A stretch of DNA of 64,000 nucleotides from Nematopogon swammerdamellus (GCA_946902875.1 OX336348.1:11185741-11249740), one strand, 5' to 3'; positions 1-11,241 are shown, counted from the first letter of the stretch. Notes: generated by a model from the letters alone, not told the origin. Program-made: numbers and translations.

Positions 1-2
1 TT

Positions 3-505
3 TGTGAGATGCACCGCGAAGTCGTCATCAGCGATAAAGGTCTTACCCCGCTGGGCATGGGAAAAGAGAACTGGCGGAAGTCGTTTGAACTGAGCACCGA
101 GGACCGCATGGATGTATAGAAAGACAGCTGCACGGCAGGTACTTCCGCTCTCTCACGGGACTGGACCAGCTCGCTTCCGTGCACTGGCTACGCTTCGGGG
201 ACCTCTTCGGGGAAACCGAGGGTTTTGTCTTTGCAATACAAGATGAGGTTGTCAAGACGAACAACTATAGGAAATAGATAATGAAGGACGGCATCATTGA
301 CATCTGCCGCGCCTGCCACCAACCTGGCGAGTCCCTCAGACATGTGATTTCCGGTTGTTCGCAGCTTCTCAACACCGAGTATCTGCATAGACACAACCTA
401 GTAGCCATGATTATCCACCAGCAACTTGCCTTAAAGTTCAACCTTGTGGATACTGAGGTGCCTTGCTATAAGTACACTCCACCGCCAGTTCTCGAGAACG
501 GTCAT
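3..505 (+). pseudogene. C-terminal remnant of a non-LTR retrotransposon polyprotein
   Basis: From 185 one frame reads a tryptophan/leucine-rich stretch (WLRFGDLFGETEG) that runs through an in-frame TAG at 275-277 into a C-x2-C...H-x4-C zinc knuckle at about 308-361 (CRACHQPGESLRHVISGC), then a YLHRHN and YKYTPPPVLENG segment ending near 505. An upstream piece in the same strand (3-119) reads in another frame, so at least one frameshift and one stop are present. This layout, a CCHC knuckle after reverse transcriptase followed by the start of a restriction-like endonuclease, is typical of site-specific-type LINEs of the R2/R4/NeSL group as I know them. The catalytic endonuclease end and all of the reverse transcriptase are missing. 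The exact clade is inference; the dead state is seen directly. Confidence 0.6.
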
Positions 506-820
506 GTCTCACCACGACGACACGAGAGCCTCCGTACACACGCAGGAAGGGTGAGCGGAGCGTCGAGGAACCCGGCGGTGCTGTGACGCGCACATGCCTC
601 GGCGAGCTGGCGAACACATCATGGCGGCCAAGCCGCGCTCTGCCGCGCGCGAGGGGGACTCGTACCGTTCAGCGCGCGCGCAGGCGGCAAGCCTATTCTC
701 CATGGTCCTTCGAGCCGGATACCGGTACCCAGGTTGCGCAGCGAAGCGAAGTCGGTCGCTCGCTCGCAGCGATATGCAGCCATGTTTTTCTTTTGTTTGT
801 TCTCATAAAAAAATGAAGTA
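506..820. other. GC-rich spacer with no recognisable gene
   Basis: Between the LINE remnant and the BEL-type element lies a CpG-rich stretch with short overlapping frames on both strands. None shows a domain, a start context or a repeat partner elsewhere in the window. I see nothing functional here. Confidence 0.4.
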
Positions 821-1237
821 AGTGTTATTCAGTGAAGTGAGGTTCAAGTTTTTTGTTATGTTGTCATCACCGTGAGAATGTCAAAGTAATGTGAAATGTC
901 ACATTCGTCGTAAATCTCAACGGAAACATGCAAGAAAGAAGTAAATTTACAAAAAACTTTAAGTGTGGGCAGGAAATAAATTCCTTATAACATTACAATG
1001 AAGCATTGAGTATTGCGTGGTGCGGTATTGTTGAGCAAGTGGTAATAAAGACAATTATCACTATGTGTTTTATTTCCTCATAGCTAGGTTGGCCTGAGGT
1101 CCGCTCGCACACTCCCGTCTGTGCTTCAATTTTGTAAGTATTTTGTGTTTGTTAGGTCCTTCGAGTGTTTGCTCTTTTAATCTGCGCTTGTACGTAGATA
1201 AGAACATTAGTGTAATCGGTCAGTTTCGCGTTAAAAA

Positions 1238-2370
1238 ATGGCCGAAGAAATTGTTAAAGGGCTTCCTAACAAGAGAAGCTACTTAAAAGGAAGAATAACA
1301 AGTTTTGAAAACTCCTTGGGGGAAATTGAAACTGAAAGAAGTGTAGGTATTTTGGAGTTGGGTGTTGAGCGTTTGTCCGATTTCTTTAGCAAGGTGGAGG
1401 AACTACAGCTCCGACTGGAAGAAACATGCGGAACCAAACACAGCGCCGAGGTTGCGAATATAGAAGCAAAATTCATGGAGCTGGACAGAAAGCTGAGATC
1501 ACGGCTAGTGGAGCTGAGGACCGAATTCGCCAACTCCTCCTTCTCGCCACCTAACAACGATGAGTGTCAACCCATGTTTTCACTACCAAAAATTCAAATT
1601 CCTACATTGTCCGGTACATTTTCAGAATGGTTAAATTACAAAGTTTTATTTTCAAGCATAATTCATAAAAATAAAGGCTTAACTGACATTCAGAAACTTT
1701 ACTACGTCAAGGAGTCGCTGCAGGGTGAGGCTGCAGCATTAAAAGCGAGCTTAGACTCCTGTAAAGGGAATTATGAAGTGGCGTGGGAAACAATCATACA
1801 AAGATATGACAATCGTGTACTACTGGCTAATCAGCATATCAGTGCGATCTTCGATCTCCCTTCGTCAAATTCAAAAAACCTACGACTATTAATGAGTTCA
1901 ATTCTCATCTCACCTCATTAAAATCGATTAAAATTCCTAATCTAGATAAAATGTTGTTGATATTCATCCTGTCAAAAAAGGTTGACTTCGAATCGCGGAA
2001 GGAATTTGAGTTGAGCAGAAATAATAGCGAGTTTCCCAAGTTACAGGAGTTCCTGAGTCATCTGGAGACTCGGTGTAAGGCATTCGAGATGCTCGCTCGT
2101 CCAGATGTAGCAACAAGGGATGCAGCGCCGACGAAGAAAAGTCATGCCTGCGTCAGCAGCTCTCCAATAAAAAAGGTGTACGATAAGTTTACGTGCTCAT
2201 TTTGCAAACGGCCGCACTCAATCGGCAGATGCTTGAAATTTCAATCCAGTGGTTGAAAGAAAAATAGTTGAAACTGCAAAATTATGCTTCAATTGTTTAA
2301 ACGGAGACCATACGGCTTATAATTGTTCGTCACCGCCAAGTGTTCGGGCCGAGATCATGGGTTGTTGCAC
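1238..2370 (+). pseudogene. BEL/Pao gag region (DUF1759-like plus zinc knuckles), frameshifted
   Basis: The first frame (1238-1921, 227 residues) has an N-terminal coiled-coil-like region, then the DUF1759 signature region around residues 115-215 (PKIQIPTLSGTFSEWLNYK, then FDLPSSNSKN). A frameshift near 1885 moves the reading to 1951-2256, which continues the same domain and ends with a CSFCKRPHSIGRC zinc knuckle. A second knuckle (CFNCLNGDHTAYNC) follows at about 2285-2327 in a further frame. Gag of this family packages element RNA in virus-like particles. The 1238 ATG is taken as start because it follows noncoding leader and precedes the conserved region. At least two frame breaks; not functional. 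Confidence 0.72.
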
Positions 2371-2589
2371 ATTGAAGGGGGTAGAGCGGTGAGTCCCGTT
2401 ACTCCCCGGTCGGCGCCAGTCGCTGTCGGCGTAGTGCCAGAACCGGTTTCTTTACATACTGCCACGTCGGACGGTCGGATTAAGCCATCGTCACCAGCAA
2501 CCGCCGACGACAGTATTGTACTCCTTTCAACAGCTGTAGTGAAAATAATTGACACACTACAAAGTAATAAAAAAGGGTTTGATTAATTT

Positions 2590-4117
2590 AGGTGAAAATC
2601 AACCCAGTTTGCAAAATACATAATTTGGTTGGATATTCGGTGGTACTCTAGGCCTGGTGTCAGGAAACATCAAGGCTGTCTGTCATTTTGCAAGTGCAAG
2701 TGACACCACCTCACAAGAGTTGAATAATCTTATTTCTAACTTTTGGAGCTTGGAAAAGGTGAACTCCAGTCCCGATTAAGTCCTGAAGAAAAAAGATGTG
2801 AAAGTATTTACAAACAGTCAGTGACTCGAGATCATACTGGTCGATATCAAGTTGATCTACTGGTTTTACCAAATAAATTGAAAATGTTGGGAGATTCATT
2901 CAACAATGCTTTCCGTTGCTTTTATTATTTGGAAAAAAGATTTGCAAAAAATCCAAAGTTTTTCGAAGAATATAAAACATTTATTTCTGAATATATTTCA
3001 CTCGGTCATGCTATTGAAGTTGATACTTTTCCAAATGTGCACGTTGCAGGAGGAATGTACACCGACAGCTACCTTCCGCACCACGCAGTGATACGCGAGG
3101 AGTCATCCACGACGAAGTTGCGCTGCGTGTTCAACGCAAGCGCGCCGACTACGAGCGGAGTGTCACTCAAGGAGGCGTTCATGGTGGGACCTACGGTGCG
3201 AGTTTGTTTAGCGTTCTCCTGCGATTTCGTACGTACAAATTTGTTTATATAAGCGACATAACGAAAATGTATCGTCAGATTAAAGTCAATAAGCATCAAC
3301 AGCCTCTGCAGCGCATTCTTGGGCGAGAGTCACCGTTGGAGCCTCTTCGTTGTTTGCAGTTGACGACTGTCACTTACGGAATGGCTCCCGCCAGCTATTT
3401 GGCGACTCGCACGCTTATTATTGGTCTATGATGAAGGCGAGAGCTTTCCGTTAGCCTCATCTGCCTTACTCAATAATACTTATGTTGACGACATCATGGC
3501 TGGCACGAATGACATGGCCTCTGCCATTCAACTTCAAAGGGAATTGGTAGCGCTTTTAGATAAGGGAAAGTTTGCTTTGCATAAATGGTATTCTAATAAT
3601 GATAAATTGCTAAATTTAATACCCGTTGAGAAGTGTGAAAAGTGTAAATTCGTGCTAGAGGATGGGTCCCCGTCAATAAAAACATTAGGAATGGTTTGGT
3701 GTCCTAAAAGGGACACATTTCTAATAAGCTCTCCTGAAGTAAAAAATGATTTTAGCAAGCCTAAAACCAAGCGTCAGGTGATGTCAAAGATAGCAAAAAT
3801 ATATGACCCGATAGGTTTACTCAGCCCACTCATAACCTATGCAAAAATCATTATTCAGTGCATTTGGAAGGCTAATATAGATTGGGATAATGAAGTACAT
3901 AGTGATATTTGGGAATCGTGGTCTAAATTTTGGATAAATTTAAAATATTTGGGTTCCATTTTCTATTCCACGCCTAGTAATCGGTGACGAATCCGTTACC
4001 AGTTATTTAATTGGATTCGCCGATAGTAGCATGGTTGCTTATAGTTGTGTGATATATGTGCGTTCTGTAGATCACAAAGGCAATTGTGCAAGAAAATTGT
4101 TGTGCTCAGAGTGCAGT
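2590..4117 (+). pseudogene. BEL/Pao pol remnant (linker, reverse transcriptase, start of RNase H)
   Basis: Starting near 2630 the reading FGGTLGLVSG and the following ELNNLISNFWSLEKV match the linker after the retropepsin domain; the protease itself is mostly deleted. 2743-3252 carries the N-terminal reverse transcriptase segment (SLSPEEKR region, LPHHAVIREES, LRCVFNAS). 3204-3431 continues in another frame with the DITKMYRQI block. 3421-3987 carries the YVDDIMAG active-site box and the thumb/connection segment. After a further frameshift at about 3985 the reading GFADSSMVAYSC, typical of the RNase H start, runs to 4117, where the 97-bp minisatellite begins. At least three frame breaks. The break into the array is abrupt, so integrase was lost by rearrangement, not gradual decay. 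Confidence 0.75.
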
Positions 4118-4118
4118 G

Positions 4119-4625
4119 GTGAGTGAGTGGGGAGCGTCGCGGGTGTGCGCGGGGCGTGCGGGGCTAGACGCGAGACTCTCTAGATGCTCGCGGCTAATGT
4201 TCGCTCGGCTATATGTGGTGAATGAGTTGGGAGGGTCACAGGTGTGCGCAGGGCATGCGGGGCTAGACGCCAGACTCTCTCGATGCTCGCGACTAAGGTT
4301 CGCTCGGCTATGTCTGAGTGAGTGGGGAAGGTCGCGGGTGTGTGCGGAGCGTGCGGGGCTGGACGCGAGACTCACTGGATGCTCACGGCTAGGGTTCGAT
4401 CGGCTATGTGTGAGTGAGCGGGGAAGGTCGCGTGTGTGCGCGGGGAGTGCGGGGCTAGACGCGAGACTTTCTGGATGCTCGCGGCTAAGGTTCGCTCGGT
4501 TATGTGTGGTGAGTGAGTGGGGAGCGTCGCGGGTGTGCGCGGGGCGTGCGGGGCTAGACACGAGACTCTCTGGATGTTCGCGGGTAAGGTTTGCTCGGCT
4601 ATGTGTGGTAAATGAGTGGGGAGGT
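4119..4625. repeat. 97-bp minisatellite, array 1 (about 5 copies)
   Basis: Units begin GTGAGTGAGTGGGGAGCG and contain CGTGCGGGGCTAGACG and CTCGCGGCTAAGGTTCG. Starts fall at 4119, 4219, 4316, 4412, 4509 and a partial unit at 4608, giving a period of 96-100 bp. The array interrupts the BEL RNase H reading on its left. The same unit forms array 2 at 8770-9597. Long frames on both strands here are a by-product of the repetition. Confidence 0.93.
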
Positions 4626-5362
4626 GAAACGGACCTATGGTCGTTCCATTTTTTATTTTTAAATAATATCAAATATTTATAGGGTGCCGTGTAGAGCGGG
4701 CGCCGTGTAAATCGGTCTTCGGTAGCACTGGGCTGTGTGAACATAGGTATTGATTAGTATAGGAAACGTCGACGCATAGACACGCGCAACAGATATAGTT
4801 TACATTCAATAGGTACAAGCGAGAGGTTTATAAATTTCATATTTAGGCTGCGAGTCTGATGGAGGGTGGGAGAGTTAAAAATAGATTTTCAGGCAACGCG
4901 GGACGCGGGGGTAGACGCGAGGGGGTTGCGTGGGCGCAGGAGTAGGAGAACGTCTCGGGGATGCTCGTGCGGGCGCGACGAGCGGGACTCAGGACAGTCG
5001 AGAGCGGGACCTAGAGAAAGTAATACGTGTGGAGTCGACCCGGCCTAATTAAGGTTCCGTCGATGTCCGAGGGAATAAATTTGATCTATTTACGCTCACA
5101 AAAGAATACAAGTGCGGGCTTTAGCTTTCATGTACGTCCTTTCGGAGGAGACAATATCTCACTATGTCGCAACTGAACCCGAGAAAGGGAGCGAAAGACG
5201 CTCTGTAACTGAGGCGAGACTCAGACACCTTGAAATACGTATATGAATTAAATAATTTCCTTTGCTCAACTTAATTTGTAAGTTGAAATTAGATGAATAA
5301 ATTGGTTGCAGCCTACCTAACTGTCAATACATCATTGCGGAACAGTAGTCTGTTTCAACTAG

Positions 5363-5400
5363 GTCTAGGTTCCTCGGAGGAACCTAGACATAAAAGCCAG
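5363..5400. promoter_or_regulatory. 27-bp palindrome followed by a TATA-like box
   Basis: GTCTAGGTTCCTC and its exact reverse complement flank a single G (5363-5389). CATAAAAG follows directly, and about 30 bp downstream lies a CAGCAGCCAACGCAGT stretch. A palindromic upstream site, TATA and an initiator-like spacing resemble an LTR or RNA polymerase II core promoter. No second LTR copy was found, so a promoter role is inference only. Confidence 0.25.
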
Positions 5401-6057
5401 TGGTTCCAGTTCGCCCAGCAGCCAACGCAGTATTGAGTACCTAGAATAATTCTGTATTTCTTACTTATTCTGCTACGAGAAACCTTGTATTGTTCTTCGG
5501 AGTTCTTCACATGTATTTTTTTCAGCAAGGGACAAAGGTTACCTACAGTTTATTTAGCTACAAGGAGGAGAGAATCATACAGTCGTCGGAAACTACGAAT
5601 ATTGTGTATTTTTTAGCACTGTGTTCTTCAATTCACAAAATGTCATGTTTCAGCGAATATTACCAGCGTGTGTGTAAGAACAAAATGCCTGTAATGGGTT
5701 ACTGTTCTGCGTGTAATTTACAGGTGGATCGACGATTCTGAAATAGGCTACAATTGCCTATTTTTCGTCGTCAATGATGTAATGTGTATATTGTAGGCTC
5801 CACAGTTATTTACTTCCCCGCTCAGAACAATGTAATGTGAAGTTACCCGTTCTGTCTTGGCGAGGTCACGAGTTTACATTAGCGTAGAATAGAAGTAGAA
5901 GAGCTAGATTCGCCATAACTGTAGTCGACGTGGTCTACGGATAGATTTGATTTGCACTACTCCGATAGGAATAGACAGGTAGCGAGTAGAAGGCGGATGT
6001 ACGGTGTAGGGATATGTATGGTTTCTATATGTATATTATTTTACACACTTAGTTATA

Positions 6058-6366
6058 ACACATCACACAATTTATATACATTTTCATTCGGTTCGTTTAT
6101 ATTTTGTATCAGAAAGGTTGAACACATAGACAGGCGATACATGATTAACTATCAAGCGACACATCACACAATTTATATGCATTTTCATTCGGTTCGTTCA
6201 TAATTTTGTATCAGAAAGGTTGAACACATAGACAGGCGATACATGATTAACTATCAAGCATCACACCACACAATTCATACACTTTCCGTTCAGTTTATTT
6301 ATTATTTCTTTTCTAAGTTTGAATGCGTAATTGAAGGGTTGAACACACATAGACAGGCGATCAAGC
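6058..6366. repeat. Imperfect ~103-bp tandem repeat, about 3 copies
   Basis: Units contain CATCACACAATTTATA, CATTTTCATTCGGTTCG, GAAAGGTTGAACACATAG and GACAGGCGATACATG. The first two units (from about 6058 and 6161) are nearly identical; the third (from about 6263) is diverged and carries an internal length change; a further degenerate piece runs to about 6410. Confidence 0.8.
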
Positions 6367-7246
6367 ACTACACAATATAGTTATAATGCACAATTCGTTC
6401 AGTTATTCGTCAAGTTTTTTTATTATTTTTTTCTTTTGTCTAGTTACGAATGTGTATTTAGGGAAGTAGAATTAAGGTTTTGCTTTGCTTTGATGGCTGC
6501 CAGAGAAGTAGCTTTAAATGTAAATATGAGAATCATTGTGGTTTAGCATAGGCGACAGTCGGCTGACCCATAATACGTCCTTATCCGTGTATTAAATCAA
6601 AACTTCCTCTTGATTTATACACAGTAATTTCACGACCAATCGGGTCTAGATATTCGTTTTGCAAGGGCGGCTAACAGCTCTTCGTAAAATGAAACATGTA
6701 GGAAAAGCGGTATAGTTTTGCGACATCTATTCGGAAGTGTAAGGAATGAGCCTGCATCGGATAGTATGTAACTAAATGTAAATGTGTTAGGTGCGTAAAG
6801 CCACCTCCTTTGACCCACGAGACGTAATGTTTCGTTATCAACACGACTTAAACGTAATTTCTTCACGGGGAAGCCGGAAGTTGCTCACTCCCTAATAAAT
6901 AGCGTCGAGGTCTCGTATAATCTATCATTCCTTCATAAAGTTGTCACCCTAGTTTTAAGGTTAGGTAGGCTACGCTTCGCTACGCTACGCTACGTATAAA
7001 CGTGAGAGGTACTGGGATTGAGCTAACCATGCCGGTCAGTGCTAATCACACTCTACGCTTCGAAAACAGTGTTTTGAGCTGACGCTTAACCATAGCGGAT
7101 ACAGTTTCAACTCACTATCTACGCTTCGCTACGCTTCGGACAGCTTTATTAGCGGATGATGGGTTAAGATGAGCTAATCGAATGAAGTCTGACCTTTAGG
7201 GGGTAGCACCATGGATCTTCGTTACAACTTCTCCAAACATTTTCTT

Positions 7247-7440
7247 CGCATCAATGAATGAGGAAAGGAATCGGCTAACCATGCCAGCCTTCCCGAGTTC
7301 AAAACCGACTTCATCGCATCAACGAACGAGGAAAGGAATCTGCTAACCATGCTAGCCTTCCCGAGTTCAAAACCGACTTTATCGCATCAACGAACGAGGA
7401 AAGGAATCTGCTAACCATGCTAGCCTGACTGAGTTCATTA
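7247..7440. repeat. 68-bp tandem repeat, nearly 3 copies
   Basis: CGCATCAACGAACGAGG followed by AAAGGAATCTGCTAACC and CCCGAGTTCAAAACCG recurs at 7247, 7315 and 7383. Divergence between units is a few percent by eye. GCTAACCATGCC fragments also occur upstream at about 7022. Confidence 0.85.
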
Positions 7441-8769
7441 TCTTCGCTACGTAGCACGCTCAGTGCTCTCATCACCAACACACAAACCGTACTTTGGATA
7501 AGGGGTGTATTCGGCACAGTCGTCTGACACCTGGGAGGGGTTGAGTAAAACTCTCCCTCCCAAATCAACCTTGTGGTGGATTCGGGTTACGCACTTCCTT
7601 CCAAGGCTTCCCTGCCTAGCTTAGCGCTGGGCGAACCTTGGAACGAAGTAGGGGAATTTGGACGGTGGCGTAGCAGTAACTTCTTGCTAACAAAACCTAA
7701 ATTCTATAATCGCACATATTCATATTTTTCACATATACTTATATATAATAAACTGCCTATTATTTCGATATCTGTTTGTCCGAATTTAAATTTAATGCAC
7801 ACAATCTTACACACCATTCGACGAGTATTAGTCCCGCGACCTATTAATAACCTCATCAACACAAGTATATACATATATCTTTACCGTATAGCGGCCCTAG
7901 GTCTTTTAATTGCTTGAGTAGAGACAGGGAGAACGACGAGGAGAGTAGGAGATAGGTCTAGACGTCGCTGGATAGTTAGAGACATACATAGGGGTATTTA
8001 CATATAAAAAAAGCTAAAGCTTTCCAAGGTAAGTGAACTACGCCGGATTCTTCTAAATGTCGAACGACCCCCATTGGGTCGGTTGCTTCAATCTTCTAGA
8101 GCTTCAAGGGAGAACAAACGAGCGTAAGGAAGTTTCACACGTAATTTTCTTTACGAGTGATTGGGTTTTTTTAATGTTGTCCGACGCGCGATCGTTCGCG
8201 GCCGACCTCAGCGAGAGAGGTCGGATAGCCAATTTTTTACAGCTTTTCTTTCCATAAAGAAATCGAAATAACCTTTTACTTTTCAGCTTCTCTTCGTAAT
8301 GCTTCGAGTTATCTCCCCTTATTTTCAGCCTTTCTCCACAATGAAATCGAAACTAATACTATCTTCTCTCGATTATTTTACCCATCTAGCTTCATCATTA
8401 ATCTATGCTTCACATAAACTCTACGAATTCTTAACTCTCCAATCTTAATTTCCTTCTTCGGGATTCAAACCTGCGGAAACTTACTTAGCCTTCTTTCTTT
8501 CAGCTTTTCCTCCATAGACATTTTCAGAATTTTCCTCTTTCCTTTTTCTGTAGTCTAGTTAAAACTAAACCAACATTTAAAACATGTAATCCTTTCGGTA
8601 TTTATTTTCCACGAAAACTGTAATTTTCGTCATTAAAGTAGGACAGGGTAGGTTAGATAGGTTCCGTAGAGATGACGTGTTAGGTAGGTTTAATTTTAAA
8701 TCGAAGGCAACCACCTAGTCTGGTTCAGACAAGGAGTCCGCGTCAGTAGGACTGTTTGACCAGAGGGGG

Positions 8770-9597
8770 GGGGCGTTTCAGAGGGTCGCGGGTGTGCGCG
8801 GGGCGTGCATGTCTAGACGCGAGAGTCTCTGGATGCTCGCGGCTAAGGTTCGTTCGGCTATGTGTGAGTGAGCGGGGAAGGTCGCGTGTGTGCGGAAGGC
8901 GTGCGGGCCTAGACGCGAGACTCTTTGGATGCTTGCGGCTAAGGTTTGCTCGGCTATGTATGGTGAGTGAGTGGGGAGCGACGCGGGTGTGCGCGGGGCG
9001 TGCGGGGCTAGAAGCGAGAACCTATGGATGTTCGCGGCTAAAGTTCGCTCAGCTATGTGTGTGAGTGAGTGCGAAGCGCCGCGGGTGTGCACGGGGCGTG
9101 CGGGGCTAGACGCGAGACTCTCTGGATGCTCGCGGCTAAGGTTCGCTCGGCTATATGTCAGTGAGTGTGAGCGTCGCGGCTGTGCGTGGGGCGTGCGGGG
9201 CTAGACGCGAGACTCTCTGGATGCTCGCGGCTAAGGTTCGCTCGGCTATGTGTCAGTGAGTGTGAGCGTCGCGGATGTACGCGGGGCGTGTGGGGCTAGA
9301 CATGAGACTCTCTGGATGCTCGCGGCTAAGGTTCGCTCGGCTATGTGTGAGTGAGTGGGGAGCGTCGCAAGTGTGCTCGAGGCGTGCGGAGCTAGACGCG
9401 AGACTCTCTGGATGCTCACGGCTAAGGATCGCTCGGCTATGTGTGAGTGAGTGGGGAGCGTCGCAAGTGTGCTCGGGGCGTTCGGGGCTAGACGCGAGAC
9501 TCTCTGGATGCTCGCGGCTAAGGTTCGCTCGGCTATGTGTGAGTGAGTGGGGAGCGTCGCAAGTGTGCGACGCAAAGGCTTTCGGGGCTAGACGCGA
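8770..9597. repeat. 97-bp minisatellite, array 2 (about 8-9 copies)
   Basis: Same unit as at 4119-4625. Copies with small substitutions run from about 8770 to 9597, with a variant in the last unit (GCGACGCAAAGGC replaces the usual GCGGGGCG stretch near 9569). Frames on both strands encode near-identical peptide blocks and are not genes. Confidence 0.93.
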
Positions 9598-9636
9598 GCA
9601 CACCCGCGACGCTCCGCACTCATTCACACATAGCCG
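9598..9636. repeat. Inverted half-unit closing minisatellite array 2
   Basis: GCACACCCGCGACGCTCCG and the following ACTCATTCACACATAGCCG are the reverse complement of the minisatellite start. The forward array therefore ends in a short inverted copy, making a hairpin-prone junction, and the tandem structure stops there. Confidence 0.85.
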
Positions 9637-10148
9637 GCGCGGTCGCGCAGCTCGGGGTTGCACTCCCTAACTTCCGTGCTTGGCAATATTGAATGTTTTT
9701 TTCTCTCTCAGGGTTACCAACTATTATTTAACGACACCAATTATTTACTTTGCAATACCACGAGAAAATCTCTATCCAAAGAGTAAAAACACGAACTGTA
9801 TTCATAGCCGTTTCACCCGACCTTTCATTCAGTGCTGTTGAGCGGTGCAGTTCTTTACAAGGGACTTAAATAAGCACCTATCTATCTAGCTAGGCTTTTG
9901 TGGCGTTTCTCCATCAATGGATGTCCATGGGTACCGTTAGACACTAACTGCTGTAATGGTATAAAATGAAAGAAATATACTGCCATTATTACGGAGTGCA
10001 CCATGGCCCCGTAACAATTCATTTAACATGCAAAATCATGCAACTCAAATTTACCCATATGGTCAAACGAAGTAAAACGTTTTGTGTGTCAGTCGATCAA
10101 GTATTGTTCGTGGGCTCTCCGTGAAAAAATTATTAACATTCAACTTAC
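9637..10148. other. Noncoding DNA with a SINE relic
   Basis: About 9785-9862 matches, in minus orientation, the middle of the tRNA-derived SINE described at 19444 (motifs AACACGAACTGTATTC, CATAGCCGTTTC and TTCAGTGC). The rest shows no gene. It directly follows the last muscle-protein exon in that gene's direction, so it is intron-like if the gene is intact. Confidence 0.5.
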
Positions 10149-10343
10149 TAAAGGTCTTAATGGGTGCCTCGGTCTTCAGCGGTTTCGATTTTCCCTCTCC
10201 ATTGACGGCCTTCACGCTGAACTCATAATATTCTCCCTCTTTGAGTCCATGGACGTCCATCTCCGTGTCGCCGGTCTTGCTGACTAGTTCCCACATACCA
10301 GTGGCCTTACTCAGCTTTTCTACTACGTAGGACACTGGCTTGC
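10149..10343 (-). CDS. Muscle Ig/FN3 protein exon C (fibronectin type III, second part)
   Basis: Read on the minus strand, a TCCACAG acceptor precedes this 195-bp exon and a GTAAGT donor follows it. It encodes the back two-thirds of an FN3 domain: KPVSYVVEKLSKATGMWELV, a VHGLKEGEYYEFSVKAVN block with the conserved tyrosine, and the closing GEGKSKPL stretch. The intron phase (1) matches the end of exon B, so the two join in frame at a glycine of the DDGG motif, a classic FN3 boundary. The family is that of invertebrate twitchin/projectin and titin, giant sarcomeric proteins in which Ig and FN3 domains alternate. The exact gene cannot be told from one module. Further downstream exons are not visible in this window. 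Confidence 0.8.
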
Positions 10344-10561
10344 CTGTGGACATAATCGTTAACGAATCAGTATTGTCAAGTGGTAGTGGTCGGAAACCAC
10401 CTTCGCAGCAAAGATTTCTATAAGATATTTCATTAATAGATAGCAAATTGCAAAGACACACTTGCAAAGAAAGGAATCTATGGGCGCTTTGGCACTGTCA
10501 GTATGGAACGCTAAGATTTATCGTAATGCTTCAAAGTCCTCTAATTAACATCAGATCTCAC

Positions 10562-10796
10562 CTCCATCATCCTCAGGTTTCTTCCAGCTCAGCTTGCAGC
10601 CACTATCAGTGACATCAGTCACCTTGAGAGTACCACCGGGTTTGTCAGGAGCAGAGAGGCAAATGATCTCGACTTCAGCCTTATCGGTGCCAAATTTATT
10701 GGTTGCCCGGATGCGATAAGTACCGGTGTGTGCACGATCACACTTTAAGATGCTCAGCGTGGTGTTATAGTCCACGGCGCTATTGCCGAACTTTTT
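10562..10796 (-). CDS. Muscle Ig/FN3 protein exon B (end of Ig, start of FN3)
   Basis: Minus-strand exon of 235 bp between a CTCACCAG acceptor and a GTGAGA donor. It begins in phase 0 with the end of an I-set immunoglobulin domain, showing the DYNTTLSILKCDRAHTGTYR stretch with the conserved cysteine and the D-x-G-x-Y motif, then ATNKFGTDKAEVEI. An APDKPGGTLKV linker opens the FN3 domain, whose WKKPEDDGG motif reaches the donor. No stop or frameshift is present. The start at 10796 is set by the acceptor and reading frame, not by a methionine. It sits between exons A and C at intron distances of about 120 and 220 bp, normal for insects. Confidence 0.82.
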
Positions 10797-10919
10797 CTGG
10801 TGAGTTAAGAAATAACGATTTGAACAAAAATGTGACTTCAGTAGGGCTTAAGGTTGGAATATAGGCTCTTCGTAGTTCTAGAAGGACATTTTACATAACA
10901 TATTTTTATAGAACCTGAC

Positions 10920-11053
10920 CCATTTCTTCTTCATTCCATTGAACCACTGCAACTTGGGCGTTGGGTCTCCCGTCACATTCACATCGATGTGGGTATCCCC
11001 GCCCTGTTGAAGCTCGCGCTTCTGGAGGTTCGTGCGGTCGATGAGAGGTTTCG
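10920..11053 (-). CDS. Muscle Ig/FN3 protein exon A (start of Ig domain)
   Basis: On the minus strand, a TTTACAG-like acceptor (ATTACAG) precedes CG AAA CCT, and the exon encodes KPLIDRTNLQKRELQQGG, then the DVNVTGDPTPKLQWF block with the invariant tryptophan of the Ig fold, ending at a TGG|GTCAGG donor. The 134-bp exon ends in phase 0, matching exon B. Start phase 1 and the end phase 1 of exon C make the A-B-C block a symmetric module, as expected for repeated Ig-FN3 units. The donor is weaker than the others, so the exact 3' limit is less sure. The protein is expected in the thick filament or Z-disc/connecting filament of muscle. Confidence 0.75.
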
Positions 11054-11241
11054 CTGTAATTTACATCGTCATCATAGTAGTTAGCAACGTCATCATTAAC
11101 ATCATCATCACGATCACAATAATGATAACATCTTTATCATTATTTCCAACACTAGGCAATCATCATTGTAAACATCAGAAACATCCTCGTTAAGTTCAAC
11201 ACCATCAAGATTAGAACCTTCTAGAGCATCAATACGCCAGC

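Larger units (their letters stand above)
821..4118 (+). mobile_element. Decayed BEL/Pao-type LTR retrotransposon, copy 1
   Basis: A gag-like frame (DUF1759 type) starts at 1238 and is followed by zinc knuckles, a degraded protease linker, reverse transcriptase pieces with a YVDD box and an RNase H start ending near 4117, all on the plus strand and in the BEL/Pao order. Upstream, 970-1050 carries two AATAAA signals, and 1080-1110 has a TTGGCCTGAGGTCC stretch that could be a primer-binding site, so part of a 5' LTR and leader may lie at about 821-1080. No second LTR is visible because the element is cut at 4118 by a minisatellite array. Multiple frameshifts make it inactive. Left limits and LTR extent are uncertain. 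Confidence 0.65.
4626..8769. other. 4.1-kb noncoding block between the two minisatellite arrays
   Basis: No frame in this block shows a recognisable domain. It holds a GC-rich stretch (4890-5040), a perfect palindrome with a nearby TATA-like motif (5363-5400), a tandem repeat at 6058-6366, CTACG runs at 6970-7000 and 7115-7140, a 68-bp tandem repeat at 7247-7440, and otherwise AT-rich single-copy-looking DNA. Because the same minisatellite flanks both sides, the block may be internal sequence of one large element or DNA captured between two array copies. Confidence 0.5.

Noticed and set aside
4086..4744. Long frames on both strands (198 and 212 codons) over the first minisatellite
   Set aside because: They are made of repeated peptide blocks from the 97-bp units, appear on both strands and recur over array 2. 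Repetition, not coding.
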